From positions 33,232-97,231 of the forward strand of contig DATNFO010000025.1 of the NCBI GenBank assembly GCA_035606355.1: 64,000 nt of DNA. The letters run 5' to 3'. Below the pieces are notes generated by a model that saw nothing but the letters and a program-made list of their open reading frames with translations, was not told the DNA's origin and did no database searches. Made by a program: the position numbers and the translations under genes. Origin of the DNA: Sulfopaludibacter sp035606355 (lineage in GTDB: Bacteria; Acidobacteriota; Terriglobia; Bryobacterales; Bryobacteraceae). Of this stretch, positions 37,330 to 47,049 are shown piece by piece; position 1 is the first letter of the stretch, and every line of letters starts with the position of its first letter.

Positions 37330-38232
37330 ATGGAGTTTCGCCAGTTGGAGCTATTCCTCGCCGTCATCGAGTGCTCCAGCGTCACGCGCGCCGCCGGTAA
37401 GATGAATCTCTCGCCCGGCGCGGTCAGCCTGCAACTTCACAACCTCGCTGCCGAGCTGCGGACGGACCTCTTTGTTCGTACGGGCAAGCGCCTCGTGCCG
37501 ACCCCCGCCGCCTTGCGACTGGCCGAACGGGCTCGCGTCGCCGTGGCGCAGATGCGCGCGATTGAGCAGGAATTCGCCGGCGATCCGCACAAAGATCAGC
37601 TTCCCTTCCGGCTCGCGACAGGCGGCACGGCGCTGATTCATCAGCTCGGCAGGCCGTTGCGCCAATTGCGAAAGGCCTACCCCAATGTTTCGCTCGATAT
37701 TACCGTCGCCCCCACTGAGGAAATGGTTGCGGGGCTTGTCGACCGGCGATTCGATCTCGCGCTCATCTCGCTGCCCTTCGCCGAGGAGCATAATCTCGAC
37801 CTGATTCCGCTCTTTGAAGAGGAGTTGCTGCTGATCAAGCCCTCGCCCAACCCGGTGCGTGGCTGGCGCGTCGCCGCCATCGATCCCGTCGATTTGGAAG
37901 GCGTGTCGTTTCTGCTGTATCCGAAGCGCAGCAACATGCGGGGAATGATCGACGCGTTTCTGCTGTCCCAGGGTGTAACGCCGCGCGTGATCATGGAAGC
38001 CGACGACACGGAAGCGATCAAGAAGCTCGTAGAGACGGGCTTCGGCTACTCGATTCTGCCGGAGGTCGCGCTGCGCGATTCGCCGCGGTTCTTTCAGATC
38101 TTCCGCTTTCGCGGGACTCGCCTGGCGCGCACGCAGGCGCTGGCGATGGTCCGCAGCGACTACCGGCGGGCGCTGACGGATTCGATCGCGCGATTTCTCC
38201 ACTCCGCACTGGCGGAAGCAAAACCGAAGTAG
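37330..38232 (+). CDS. LysR-family transcriptional regulator
   Basis: 300 residues: N-terminal winged HTH 'LELFLAVIECSSVTRAAGKMNLSPGAVSLQLHNL' (about 5-60, with the LysR-type '...TRAAGKMNLSPGAVS' pattern), then the periplasmic-binding-like effector domain in two halves. It would bind a small inducer and control nearby genes; its position beside the divergent pectin operon makes a pectin-derived inducer possible, but this is inference. Confidence 0.92.
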   Translation: MEFRQLELFLAVIECSSVTRAAGKMNLSPGAVSLQLHNLAAELRTDLFVRTGKRLVPTPAALRLAERARVAVAQMRAIEQEFAGDPHKDQLPFRLATGGTALIHQLGRPLRQLRKAYPNVSLDITVAPTEEMVAGLVDRRFDLALISLPFAEEHNLDLIPLFEEELLLIKPSPNPVRGWRVAAIDPVDLEGVSFLLYPKRSNMRGMIDAFLLSQGVTPRVIMEADDTEAIKKLVETGFGYSILPEVALRDSPRFFQIFRFRGTRLARTQALAMVRSDYRRALTDSIARFLHSALAEAKPK

Positions 38233-38243
38233 ATCGTAAGATT

Positions 38244-38272
38244 GTGCCGACAGGAATCCTTCCTGTCGGCAC
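38244..38272. terminator. Bidirectional stem-loop terminator candidate
   Basis: A 13-bp perfect inverted repeat (GTGCCGACAGGAA and TTCCTGTCGGCAC) with a 3-base TCC loop lies between the convergent LysR and GH28 genes. No T-run follows. Confidence 0.6.
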
Positions 38273-38300
38273 GTGCCACAGCAAAGATGCCGTCGCGACG

Positions 38301-39659
38301 TCACCGCTTCATTGGTTCGCCGTTGCGGATGTCGTTAGTCAGCTTTACGTCGTCGACGTGCTCCCACACATCGGGCTGGGCGACGTTCGCGAACTTGCAA
38401 TTCGTGATTTCTACGCCGCTGATCGGCGCATTGGCGTAGCCTCGCAGGTAGAGCGCGTATTTGCTCTTCTGACTCGTGACGTTCTCCACCACTACGTTGC
38501 GCACTACCGGCTTGAACGGTCCGCCCTCGCCTTCTTCGTAGAAGAAGTCGATATCGATCACCGCCTGCGCCACCTCTCCGACGGTCGTGTTCGCGAAGTA
38601 GATATTTTCGATGACACCGCCGCGATGCGAGTTCGTTTTGATGCGAAGCGCGCGATCCAGATGCGAGCTGTCCATCCTGTTGTTGTCGACGAAGATGTTG
38701 CGGATGCCGCCGGAAACTTCGCTGCCGATGGAAACCCCGCCGTGCCCGTCCTTCATTTGGCAGTTTCGGACGACCACGCCGTCCGTCGGCACATTCACGC
38801 GGCGGCCGTCGCGATTGCGCCCGCTCTTGATCGCGATGCAGTCATCGCCGGTGTTGAAGACGCAGCCTTCAATCAGCGTATCGGTGCAGCTTTCCGGATC
38901 GCAGCCGTCGTTGTTCGGTCCGTGGCTATCGATCTTCACGTTGCGCACGGTGACGTTCTTGCACAGCACGGGATTGATTTCCCACATCGGCGAGCGCTTG
39001 ATGGTGACGCCCTCGATCATCACATTCGTGCAGCGGTACGGCTGGAAAAAGTTCGGGCGCAGGTAGTGGCCTTCGCCAAAGATGCGGTCCTTCACCGGAA
39101 CATCTTTTTCGCCCATCTCGACGATGGCTTTGCGGTCCGGTTCGGCATTCATCCGCGTGCCGCGCTTCCAGCCCCACCAGTTTTCCTGGCTCGCCTGGCC
39201 GTCCAGAGTGCCCGCGCCGGTCACCGCGATGTCCGTCTGCTCCCAGGCGTAGATGAGCGGCGAATAGTTCATGCACTCGGTGCCTTCGAAGCGCGTGTAG
39301 ACGATCGGGTATTGCTTCGTGCCGGTGCTGAACAGCAGCGTGGCTCCTTCGGCGACGTGCAGATTCACGCGGCTCTTCAGGTGGATCGCGCCCGTTTCAT
39401 AACTGCCCGCCGGGACAAGCACGGTGCCGCCGCCGGCCTTCGCGCAAGCGTCGATGGCCGCTGCGATCGCCTTGGTGCAATCCTGGCCGGCTGCCGCCCC
39501 GTGTTTGGTGATATCGAATGTGCGGTTCGGAAATTTCGGAGGCTGAATGCGCTTCAGCAACGCCTTCATGCGGGTCTGGCCGTCGCTCTCGGCGGCGCGG
39601 ACCTTGCGCAGTCCGCTGGCAGCCGCCATGCCGCCGACAAACATTCTTCGAGTGATCAC
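38301..39659 (-). CDS. GH28 polygalacturonase 1 (Tat-exported candidate)
   Basis: 452 residues. The N-terminus 'MITRRMFVGGMAAASGL' has a twin-arginine pair followed by a hydrophobic segment. The parallel beta-helix has the GH28 catalytic signature: Asn250-Asp251-Gly-Cys-Asp254 (NTD-like), Gly-Asp272-Asp273, His306 in GHGG, and Arg-Ile-Lys near 342. These three Asp act as acid/base catalysts on polygalacturonan. The start is GTG 39659 because it yields the Tat signal. Divergent from uxaE across 144 bases. Confidence 0.92.
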   Translation of the reverse strand: MITRRMFVGGMAAASGLRKVRAAESDGQTRMKALLKRIQPPKFPNRTFDITKHGAAAGQDCTKAIAAAIDACAKAGGGTVLVPAGSYETGAIHLKSRVNLHVAEGATLLFSTGTKQYPIVYTRFEGTECMNYSPLIYAWEQTDIAVTGAGTLDGQASQENWWGWKRGTRMNAEPDRKAIVEMGEKDVPVKDRIFGEGHYLRPNFFQPYRCTNVMIEGVTIKRSPMWEINPVLCKNVTVRNVKIDSHGPNNDGCDPESCTDTLIEGCVFNTGDDCIAIKSGRNRDGRRVNVPTDGVVVRNCQMKDGHGGVSIGSEVSGGIRNIFVDNNRMDSSHLDRALRIKTNSHRGGVIENIYFANTTVGEVAQAVIDIDFFYEEGEGGPFKPVVRNVVVENVTSQKSKYALYLRGYANAPISGVEITNCKFANVAQPDVWEHVDDVKLTNDIRNGEPMKR

Positions 39660-39691
39660 ATTCGCAATGTAGCATTTCAGATCGTTTAGTT

Positions 39692-39751
39692 CGTTTAAAC
39701 GGTCTGTTTATGAAATACGGCTTGACTGCCCATTTACAACCACCTTACAGT
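39692..39751 (+). promoter_or_regulatory. Divergent regulatory region of the pectin locus (palindrome CGTTTAAACG and promoter)
   Basis: A 10-bp palindrome CGTTTAAACG (39692-39701), preceded by TCGTTTAGT as a half-site repeat, lies between GH28-1 and uxaE. It is followed by TTGACT (39722-39727), an 18-base spacer and TACAGT (39746-39751), a reasonable sigma70 promoter for uxaE. The palindrome may be an operator. Confidence 0.4.
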
Positions 39752-39803
39752 TGGGGTTAAGAGGACTCTTCGGGGCTTTACACACTGGCGTCGTGCGTTC
39801 CAC

Positions 39804-41108
39804 GTGTGCCTGGCCGCATCCGTGAGTAAGGCAGTGAACGACAACAAACCCGCGATCGTAATCGAAAAATTTTCCCTGGGCGTAGGCGACCGGTTCGCCC
39901 ACCAGGCCAAGGCGCAACTGGAAGCATGCCGCCAGGCTGAGGCTCAGGGAGTTGTAGTTGTTCCCGTTTGGAATAAGAGCAACCGCGAGCATGTGACCGT
40001 GGGCAGCGAACCGGTCAGCGTGCGCGCCGCCGCCGATGCCGCTGTGCGGGAACTCGGTTGGAAGCACGGCTATTACGTGGATGCAGACCACATCAACCTG
40101 AACACAGTAGACCGGTTTCTCGCGCCGAGCAATTTCTTTACCCTCGACGTCGCCGACACCATTGGTAAACCGGCGGATCAGTCCGAATTGGCTTCGTTCC
40201 TCAAGAATCACCCCGAACTCACGGCCACCGTCGAAATCCCTGGCCTCGACGAGCCTGTACACCTGACGCGGGAGACTGCCGGGAAGGCGATGAGCAAGTA
40301 TCTCGCCGCGGTGAAGGACGCGGGACGCATCTACCGCCATATCGCGGCCGCGAAGCCGGACGGGCGGTACGTCACTGAGGTCTCTATGGATGAGACGGAC
40401 TGCCCGCAGACTCCGTCGGAGCTGCTGCTGATTCTTGCTGCCATAGCCGACGAGAAGATTCCCATTCAGACCATCGCTCCCAAATTCACCGGTCGATTCA
40501 ATAAAGGTGTCGACTACGTGGGCGACGTGGAGCAGTTCGAGCGGGAGTTCAATGCGGATCTCGCTGTGATCGCGTTCGCGGTGGAGCGCTACGGTCTGCC
40601 GCAAAGTCTGAAGCTGAGCGTGCACTCGGGAAGCGACAAGTTCTCGATTTACGGTCCGATTCGCCGCGCGATTCGCCGCACCGGCGCCGGATTGCATGTC
40701 AAAACCGCGGGCACCACCTGGCTGGAAGAGTTGATCGGCCTCGCTGAAGCCGGTGGCGAGGGGCTGAAGCTGGCGCAGGAGATTTACGCCGATGCGTACG
40801 ATCACCTGCAGGAGCTTTCGGCGCCCTACGCGAGCGTCATCGATATTCATTCTGACGAGCTGCCGACGCCCACGCAGGTCAATGGCTGGACGAGCGAGCA
40901 ATATACAGGCGCGCTGCGGCACGACCAGAAGAATCCGTCGTTCAATCCGCACTTCCGCCAGTTGCTGCACGTGGGATATAAAATCGCCGCCAAGAAAGGC
41001 GATAAATACACCGGGATGTTGCAGGCTTACGAGCCCATCATCTCCAGGAATGTGACCGAGAATCTCTTCGATCGTCACATTCGGCCCATCTTTCTAACGA
41101 CTGATTAA
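39804..41108 (+). CDS. uxaE: Tagaturonate epimerase (D-tagaturonate to D-fructuronate)
   Basis: 434 residues matching the UxaE family described in Thermotoga. Recognisable blocks are 'IEKFSLGVGDRFAHQAKAQL', 'GYYVDADHINLNTVDRF', 'VSMDETDCPQTPSELLLILA', 'LSVHSGSDKFSIYGPIRRAI' and 'LLHVGYKIAAKKGDKYT'. Candidate metal ligands lie in 'DADHIN', 'DETD' and 'HSGSDK'. The start could be GTG 39804 or GTG 39822; neither has a clear Shine-Dalgarno. It converts the galacturonate-derived ketoacid to the fructuronate branch in the cytosol. It begins the run uxaE, pectin esterase, GH28, receptor. Confidence 0.88.
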   Translation: MCLAASVSKAVNDNKPAIVIEKFSLGVGDRFAHQAKAQLEACRQAEAQGVVVVPVWNKSNREHVTVGSEPVSVRAAADAAVRELGWKHGYYVDADHINLNTVDRFLAPSNFFTLDVADTIGKPADQSELASFLKNHPELTATVEIPGLDEPVHLTRETAGKAMSKYLAAVKDAGRIYRHIAAAKPDGRYVTEVSMDETDCPQTPSELLLILAAIADEKIPIQTIAPKFTGRFNKGVDYVGDVEQFEREFNADLAVIAFAVERYGLPQSLKLSVHSGSDKFSIYGPIRRAIRRTGAGLHVKTAGTTWLEELIGLAEAGGEGLKLAQEIYADAYDHLQELSAPYASVIDIHSDELPTPTQVNGWTSEQYTGALRHDQKNPSFNPHFRQLLHVGYKIAAKKGDKYTGMLQAYEPIISRNVTENLFDRHIRPIFLTTD

Positions 41109-41112
41109 CCGG

Positions 41113-42087
41113 ATGCCGGGTCGTACCCAAATTCGCTGCGCTTTGCTGATAGCGGCGGCACTGCCACTGGGCGCGCAGGTCACGGTCGCCGGCGATGGAT
41201 CTGGCGATTTTCGTACGGTGCAAGCGGCCGTGGACGCGGCGCCGGCGGCAGGTAGCGCGATTCGCATCCGGGCCGGCGTTTATCGCGAGCATCTGACCAT
41301 CGGCAAGCCGCATATTGCTTTGATCGGGCTGGGCGCGAAACCGGCAGACGTGGTCCTCATGTACGATTTGAGCGCCGGAACCGCCGGGGGAACCACCAAG
41401 TCCGCGAGCACCACCATCTCGGGTTCGGACTTTCTGGCTGAGAACCTGACCTTTGAAAACAGCTTCAGCCGCAATAAGCCGTTGACGCAGGAAGGGTCGC
41501 AGGCTGTTGCCGTGAAGGTGACTGGCGATCGCGCGGTTTTCCGCCGCGTGCGCTTTTTGGGATTTCAGGACACGCTGTATGCCAACGGAGCGGGCGCGCG
41601 GCAGTATTTCGAAGACTGCTATATCGAAGGCAATGTCGATTTCATTTTCGGCAACTCCCTGGCGTGGTTTGAGCATTGCGAAATACACGCGCTGGCGCAT
41701 TCGCAGATCATGCTGACGGCGCAGAGTAAATTGACAGCGGAGGAAAAGAGCGGCTACGTGTTCGATCACTGTCGCGTGACCGCCGGGCCGGGCGCGGACC
41801 GAATCTGGCTCGGGCGGCCGTGGCGTGCCTATGCTGCCGTGACCTTCCTGCACACCGAACTGCCCGCCCAAATTGTGCCCGCCGGCTGGAGCGAATGGAT
41901 GCACGACGGCAAGCCGTCGCTGCCGACGGTAAGCTACGCCGAATTCGATTCGCGCGGCCCGGGCGCCAACCCGAAAGCCCGCGATCCTCACTCGAAACAA
42001 CTGACGGCCGCCGAAGCAGGCCGCCTCAACCCGAAATCGTTCCTGGCGGGCGACGATGGTTGGGACCCCACAGGAGTCCGTCCGTGA
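41113..42087 (+). CDS. Pectin methylesterase (CE8)
   Basis: 324 residues with a signal peptide (to about residue 21) and a right-handed beta-helix. CE8 signatures: 'GSQAVAVKV' (Gln130), 'GFQDTLY' (Gln152 and Asp153), 'YIEGNVDFIFG' (nucleophile Asp176) and 'LGRPWRAY' (Arg and Trp of the substrate cleft). It removes methyl groups from homogalacturonan outside the cytosol, opening it to the GH28 enzymes. Four bases follow uxaE, and the stop overlaps the next start. Confidence 0.93.
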   Translation: MPGRTQIRCALLIAAALPLGAQVTVAGDGSGDFRTVQAAVDAAPAAGSAIRIRAGVYREHLTIGKPHIALIGLGAKPADVVLMYDLSAGTAGGTTKSASTTISGSDFLAENLTFENSFSRNKPLTQEGSQAVAVKVTGDRAVFRRVRFLGFQDTLYANGAGARQYFEDCYIEGNVDFIFGNSLAWFEHCEIHALAHSQIMLTAQSKLTAEEKSGYVFDHCRVTAGPGADRIWLGRPWRAYAAVTFLHTELPAQIVPAGWSEWMHDGKPSLPTVSYAEFDSRGPGANPKARDPHSKQLTAAEAGRLNPKSFLAGDDGWDPTGVRP

Positions 42088-43421
42088 AGTACGCCTTATT
42101 CGTTCTGCTCACCCTGCCCGCTTTCGCGCAGGACACGCGCACGGTGGTTGAGCCCTCGATTCCGCCGAGCTGCACCGTTTTGCCGGCGAAGTTGCCGAAA
42201 CATTTGAGCGACGCCGACGAATCCAAGCTCGACACGGCGCGCATACAGGAAGCGCTGGACCATTGCAGCGCGGGTCATGCCGTGGAGCTGAAGGCGGATG
42301 GGGAAGCGGCTTCGTTCCTTTCCGGTCCGCTGCAGCTGCGCGCCGGAGTGACTCTGCTGGTGGATGCTCATGTGACGCTGTATGGGTCGCGCAATCCCCG
42401 CGACTATGACATCACGCCGGGCGCGTGCGGCACCGTTGACAAGGGCGGCCGCGCGTGCAAGCCGCTGATCGGCGGAACGGATATCGCCGGCGCCGGAGTT
42501 ATGGGCGAAGGCGTCATCAATGGACGCGGTAATGCCAAGTTACTGGGGCAGAATGTCTCCTGGTGGGATCTTGCCCAGGAAGCCAAGGTCAAGAACCTGA
42601 ATCAGAACTGCCCGCGCATCCTGGTGCTCAACCACGCCGATAACTTCACGTTATATAAGATCGAGCTGAAGAACTCGCCGAATTTTCATGTGTCTTACAA
42701 CGGCGGTAATGGATTCACGGTGTGGGGAATTGTCATCGACACGCCGAAAGCGGGCCGGAATACAGATGGCGTGGATCCGGGAAACGGATCGAAAAATATT
42801 ACGATCACGCGGTCGTACATCAACGCCGGCGACGACAACGTGGCGGTGAAGGGTGGCGGGACTGCGCCCACCGAGAACATCACCATTTCGCACAATCATT
42901 TCTACGCCGGTCACGGTGTCTCCATCGGCAGCGAAACGTATGCAGGCGTGCGCCGGATGCTGGTGCAGGATCTTTCGATCGACGGCGCGGATAACGGTAT
43001 CCGTATTAAGAGCAACGAAACGCGCGGCGGCGAAGTCAGCGAGATCCGCTACGACGATGTCTGTATCCGGGACACGAAAAACCCGATTTTGATGGACACG
43101 CATTACTCGTTCGCGGGCACGCAGGCGAACCGGATTCCGCGATTTACCGGGATTGTGCTGCATGATGTCCGCATAGAAGGTCCGGGAAAAATCACGCTGG
43201 ATGGTTTCAGCCCCGAGAATCTTTTGGGTATTACTTTCGACGGGGTAACTGTTAGTAACTTAACTCAGACGAAATTTGTTGCGCATTACGCGTCGGTCAC
43301 GGTAGGTCCGGGACCGGTGAACTTCCGCCCTTCGGGGGATGGGGTTACTGTAAAGGGAGAAGCAGGCCATGGGAGTCTCGCAGCCTGCACGAGTAAGTTC
43401 GTGCCGTTACCGGCACGTTAG
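42084..43421 (+). CDS. GH28 polygalacturonase 2
   Basis: 445 residues with a signal peptide (MKYALFVLLTLPAFAQ). The GH28 catalytic residues appear in 'RNTDGVDPGNG' (Asn226, Thr227, Asp228, Asp231), 'NAGDDNVAVK' (Asp250, Asp251), 'HFYAGHGVS' (His277) and 'NGIRIKSN'. It starts at GTG 42084, overlapping the esterase stop by 4 bases. It cleaves demethylated pectin; unlike GH28-1 its export signal is Sec-type and it is in the esterase operon. Confidence 0.92.
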   Translation: MKYALFVLLTLPAFAQDTRTVVEPSIPPSCTVLPAKLPKHLSDADESKLDTARIQEALDHCSAGHAVELKADGEAASFLSGPLQLRAGVTLLVDAHVTLYGSRNPRDYDITPGACGTVDKGGRACKPLIGGTDIAGAGVMGEGVINGRGNAKLLGQNVSWWDLAQEAKVKNLNQNCPRILVLNHADNFTLYKIELKNSPNFHVSYNGGNGFTVWGIVIDTPKAGRNTDGVDPGNGSKNITITRSYINAGDDNVAVKGGGTAPTENITISHNHFYAGHGVSIGSETYAGVRRMLVQDLSIDGADNGIRIKSNETRGGEVSEIRYDDVCIRDTKNPILMDTHYSFAGTQANRIPRFTGIVLHDVRIEGPGKITLDGFSPENLLGITFDGVTVSNLTQTKFVAHYASVTVGPGPVNFRPSGDGVTVKGEAGHGSLAACTSKFVPLPAR

Positions 43422-43440
43422 ACAAGCTTCAGGAGTAAGT

Positions 43441-46400
43441 ATGAGAATCAGCCGAGTTGCTGTAAGTGCAATATTATTTTGCGCGGCGGCATTCAGTCAG
43501 GAATTCCGCGGCACCATCAGCGGCGCCGTTATTGACGCCAGCGGCGCCGGAATCGCGGGCGCCAAAGTAGTCGCCACGGAAACGCACACTGGCTCTAAAG
43601 TGCAAACCGTGTCCGAAGCGACGGGACAATATACCCTCCCCTTTCTCGCACCGGGAGATTACGATCTCACCGCCAGCTTTCAAGGGTTTAAGGAATTCGT
43701 TCAGAAGAACATTCACGTCGGCTCGGGCGATCACCCGCAGATCGATATCAAGATGACCGTCGGCGAGGCGACGCAATCGGTGGAAGTAACTGCCGATGCG
43801 CCGCTGGTGAATGCGGAGAATGCCACGCTCGGCCAGGCGATCACCACCAAGGAAGTGGAAGATCTGCCGCTGAACGGCGGCACGCCGATGATGCTGGCGC
43901 AGTTTTCTATCGGGGTGATCGCGACGGGCATTCCCTCGCTGGTGCACCCATTCGATAGCGGCGGTCCGGCGGCAATGAGTATCGGCGGCACCTCGCAACA
44001 AACCAGCGAATTGCTGCTGGATGGATCGCCGGATGCGACGTGGGACGGGCGCCAGGCTTACAGTCCGCCGCGCGATGCCGTGCAGGAAGTTCGCACCAAG
44101 GCATTTGATTCCGACGCGTCCTTCGGGCACACCGGCGGCGGCACCCTCAAGCAGGTGATGAAGACCGGAACCAACTCTTTCCACGGGACCGCCTGGGAAT
44201 ACAATCAGCCGAACACGCTTGCCGCGAACAACTTCTTTAACAATCGCGTGGGCACGCCATCGCCGGTTACGCACTTCAACCAGTACGGACTTACGGCGGG
44301 CGGACCGGTTTACATCCCGCACGTGATCAAAGGCAAAGACAAGCTGTTTTGGTTCTTCGCGTACGAAGGGCTGCCGGACAGCCAGCCCAACCCGACACTG
44401 CTGACGGTGCCGACCGACGCCGAGCGGCACGGCGATTTTTCGGCGCTACTTAGCCTGTGTTCGCCGGCCACCGTGGGCACCACAGGATGCGCGTACCAGT
44501 TATTCGATCCGAATACCGCGGTAGCGACCTCTTCGACGGCCTACACGCGATCGCCATTCGCCGGTAACATCATTCCCACGAATCGCCTGAACGCAATCGC
44601 CCTGAAGTATCTCTCGTTCTATCCCGAACCGAACGTCACGTCCGGTGTTGGGGCGAGCGGAGTTAACAATTACAACAGCAATGTCACGACGAACGATAAG
44701 TACAACAACGAGCTCGGGCGCATCGATTACAACATGAGCGACAGGAGCCGGATCTTCGGCGACATTCGCCGGACCGGATACTCGCAGGACAAGAACAACT
44801 ACTTCAATAACGCCGCCGAGGGTTCGCTGCTGTTCCGTAACAACTGGGGCGGCACGGTCGACGAAGTTTACACCATCAATCCGACGACGGTTATGGACGT
44901 TCGCGGGAACTTCACGCGGATGGCCGAATCGCACGACCTTCCGAGCGCCGGTTTCGACCCGACATCGCTCGGCTTCCCGAGCTATGTCGCCGGGAACGCG
45001 CAGCACCTGCAAATGCCCATCATTTCGCTGAGCACTTTTCAAAACCTGGGGGCGTCCGGGGCAAATCAACTGCCCTCCCAATCGCTGCAGCTCTTCGCGG
45101 ACGTGGTGAAGGTCAAGGGCAACCACACGCTCAAGTTCGGCACAGACCTGCGGCAGTATAACCTGAACGTGCAGACGTTCGGCAATTCCACCGGCACGTT
45201 CTCCTTCAACAACAGTTGGGTGCGCGGTTCCAATAGCGCCAGCTCCACGGTTGCTCAGGGGCAGGATCTTGCCGCGTTCCTGTTGGGTTTGCCGAGCTCC
45301 GGTTCCTATGACCAGAATCCGGCTGCGAGCTACTATTCGCACTACTATTCGGGATTCATCCAGGACGATTGGCGCGTGAGCCGCACGTTGACGCTCAACC
45401 TGGGCGTCCGTTACGACCACGATACGCCGTATCACGAAAAGTGGGCGCGCACGGTGAACGGCTTCGATAACACGGTTCCAAACCCGATTGCCGGCGCAGC
45501 CGTGGCCGCTTACAACAAGAATCCGAACACTCTCATCCCGGCGGGTAGCTTTGCGGTTCCGGGCGGTCTGACGTTCGCCAGCCCCAGCAACACGCAAGTC
45601 TACAGCAACAATTCAAACCGCATCAGCCCGCGCGTCGGTTTGGCGTGGAGCCCTGCGAAACTCGGCGGTAAGACGGTGATCCGCGCCGGGGTCGGAATGT
45701 TCGTGCAGCCGCTCACGATCTCGAGCTTGAGCGCGACCGGAGCCTACTCCACGAACCCGATTCAGACACAGGAAGGGTTTAGCCAGTCCACGCAATTCGT
45801 GGCCACCAACAATAACTTCATCAACATCGCGAACACGCTGGACAACCCGTTCCCGACCGGCATCGTGGCGCCCGCTGGAGCAGCGGCCGGCCTTGCGACG
45901 TTCGACGGCCAGACTGTGAGCTTCCTTGCTCCCAACCAGGTGAACCCGTACTCGCTGCGGTGGAACCTGGACATCCAGCACACGGTCGGCAGCAACACGC
46001 TGTTCGAAATCGCGTACATCGGAAATCACGCGGTGCATCTGCCGATTACGGTGACGCAGCTCAACATGGTTCCGGCGCAGTACCTCAGCACTCTGCCGAC
46101 GCGGGATGTGGCGCTCAACACCACTTTGACGGGAACGGTGCCGAACCCCTTCGCGGGCTTGCTGCCGAACGCCAGCAGCCTGAACGGCTCGACCGTGGCG
46201 CTCGACCAGTTGCTCGCTCCGTACCCGCAGTATCCGGTAGGTATTGGAAGCGGCTCCTGGAGCGGCAGCACCGGCGTGCTCGAATACAACAATCCGGCGG
46301 GCAGCTCCTATTTCGAGAGCCTGAATTTGCGCGTGCAGCGGCGGCTTTCGTCGGGCCTGACGATTATCGGCAACTATATCTACTCCAAGCTGATCGAGGA

Positions 46401-47028
46401 GATGACGTGGCTGAATGCGACCGATCCGGCTCCGGAGAAGCGCGTTTCGCCCATCGATCACCCGCACCGCATCGTGTTCGCGGGGACGTATGACCTGCCG
46501 GTTGGCGCTCACAGGCACTACGATTTGCATTCGAAGGTCGCGAACAGTCTGCTGGGCGGCTGGGTGGTCAGCAGCACCTACATGTGGCAGATGGGGCCGC
46601 CGGTGGTTTGGATGAACGGCAGCACGACGACTCCGGGCGACTATGTGTACTTCGGCGGAGCGGGCGCGCTCACGGTGGATCCGCGGCAGGCGGGTATCAC
46701 GGCGAGCGGAGCCGCAATTCCGGCGTTCAACACGTCGCTGTTTGCGACGAGCTCGACGCAGGCGTTCGCGTTCCACATCCGGACGTTCTCGACCACGTTC
46801 CCGAACATCCGCGCGGACAATATCAATAACCTCGATGCTTCGCTGCTGAAGCGCTTTAACTTCACGGAGAGCAAGTACCTGCAGCTCCGGTTCGAGGCGT
46901 ACAACCTGCCGAATCACCCGACGTTCGCGGCGCCGAACACGCAGGCGAGCAGCACGAGCTTCGGCCTGATTACGTCCCAGGCGAATCGCCCGCGCACCAT
47001 TCAAGTGGGCGCGCGGATTGTCTGGTAA
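43441..47028 (+). CDS. Oar-like TonB-dependent outer-membrane receptor 2 (pectin locus)
   Basis: 1195 residues: signal peptide (to about 19), carboxypeptidase-regulatory-like domain (about 22-105, 'GTISGAVIDASGAGIAGAKV'), plug and beta-barrel, ending in 'PRTIQVGARIVW' with a terminal aromatic residue. An AGGAG site lies 7 bases before ATG 43441. Its position 19 bases after GH28-2 makes it the likely uptake or binding receptor for pectin fragments; the ligand is inferred from context. Confidence 0.92.
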   Translation: MRISRVAVSAILFCAAAFSQEFRGTISGAVIDASGAGIAGAKVVATETHTGSKVQTVSEATGQYTLPFLAPGDYDLTASFQGFKEFVQKNIHVGSGDHPQIDIKMTVGEATQSVEVTADAPLVNAENATLGQAITTKEVEDLPLNGGTPMMLAQFSIGVIATGIPSLVHPFDSGGPAAMSIGGTSQQTSELLLDGSPDATWDGRQAYSPPRDAVQEVRTKAFDSDASFGHTGGGTLKQVMKTGTNSFHGTAWEYNQPNTLAANNFFNNRVGTPSPVTHFNQYGLTAGGPVYIPHVIKGKDKLFWFFAYEGLPDSQPNPTLLTVPTDAERHGDFSALLSLCSPATVGTTGCAYQLFDPNTAVATSSTAYTRSPFAGNIIPTNRLNAIALKYLSFYPEPNVTSGVGASGVNNYNSNVTTNDKYNNELGRIDYNMSDRSRIFGDIRRTGYSQDKNNYFNNAAEGSLLFRNNWGGTVDEVYTINPTTVMDVRGNFTRMAESHDLPSAGFDPTSLGFPSYVAGNAQHLQMPIISLSTFQNLGASGANQLPSQSLQLFADVVKVKGNHTLKFGTDLRQYNLNVQTFGNSTGTFSFNNSWVRGSNSASSTVAQGQDLAAFLLGLPSSGSYDQNPAASYYSHYYSGFIQDDWRVSRTLTLNLGVRYDHDTPYHEKWARTVNGFDNTVPNPIAGAAVAAYNKNPNTLIPAGSFAVPGGLTFASPSNTQVYSNNSNRISPRVGLAWSPAKLGGKTVIRAGVGMFVQPLTISSLSATGAYSTNPIQTQEGFSQSTQFVATNNNFINIANTLDNPFPTGIVAPAGAAAGLATFDGQTVSFLAPNQVNPYSLRWNLDIQHTVGSNTLFEIAYIGNHAVHLPITVTQLNMVPAQYLSTLPTRDVALNTTLTGTVPNPFAGLLPNASSLNGSTVALDQLLAPYPQYPVGIGSGSWSGSTGVLEYNNPAGSSYFESLNLRVQRRLSSGLTIIGNYIYSKLIEEMTWLNATDPAPEKRVSPIDHPHRIVFAGTYDLPVGAHRHYDLHSKVANSLLGGWVVSSTYMWQMGPPVVWMNGSTTTPGDYVYFGGAGALTVDPRQAGITASGAAIPAFNTSLFATSSTQAFAFHIRTFSTTFPNIRADNINNLDASLLKRFNFTESKYLQLRFEAYNLPNHPTFAAPNTQASSTSFGLITSQANRPRTIQVGARIVW

Positions 47029-47049
47029 CGCCGGGCGTATAATCGGCCC

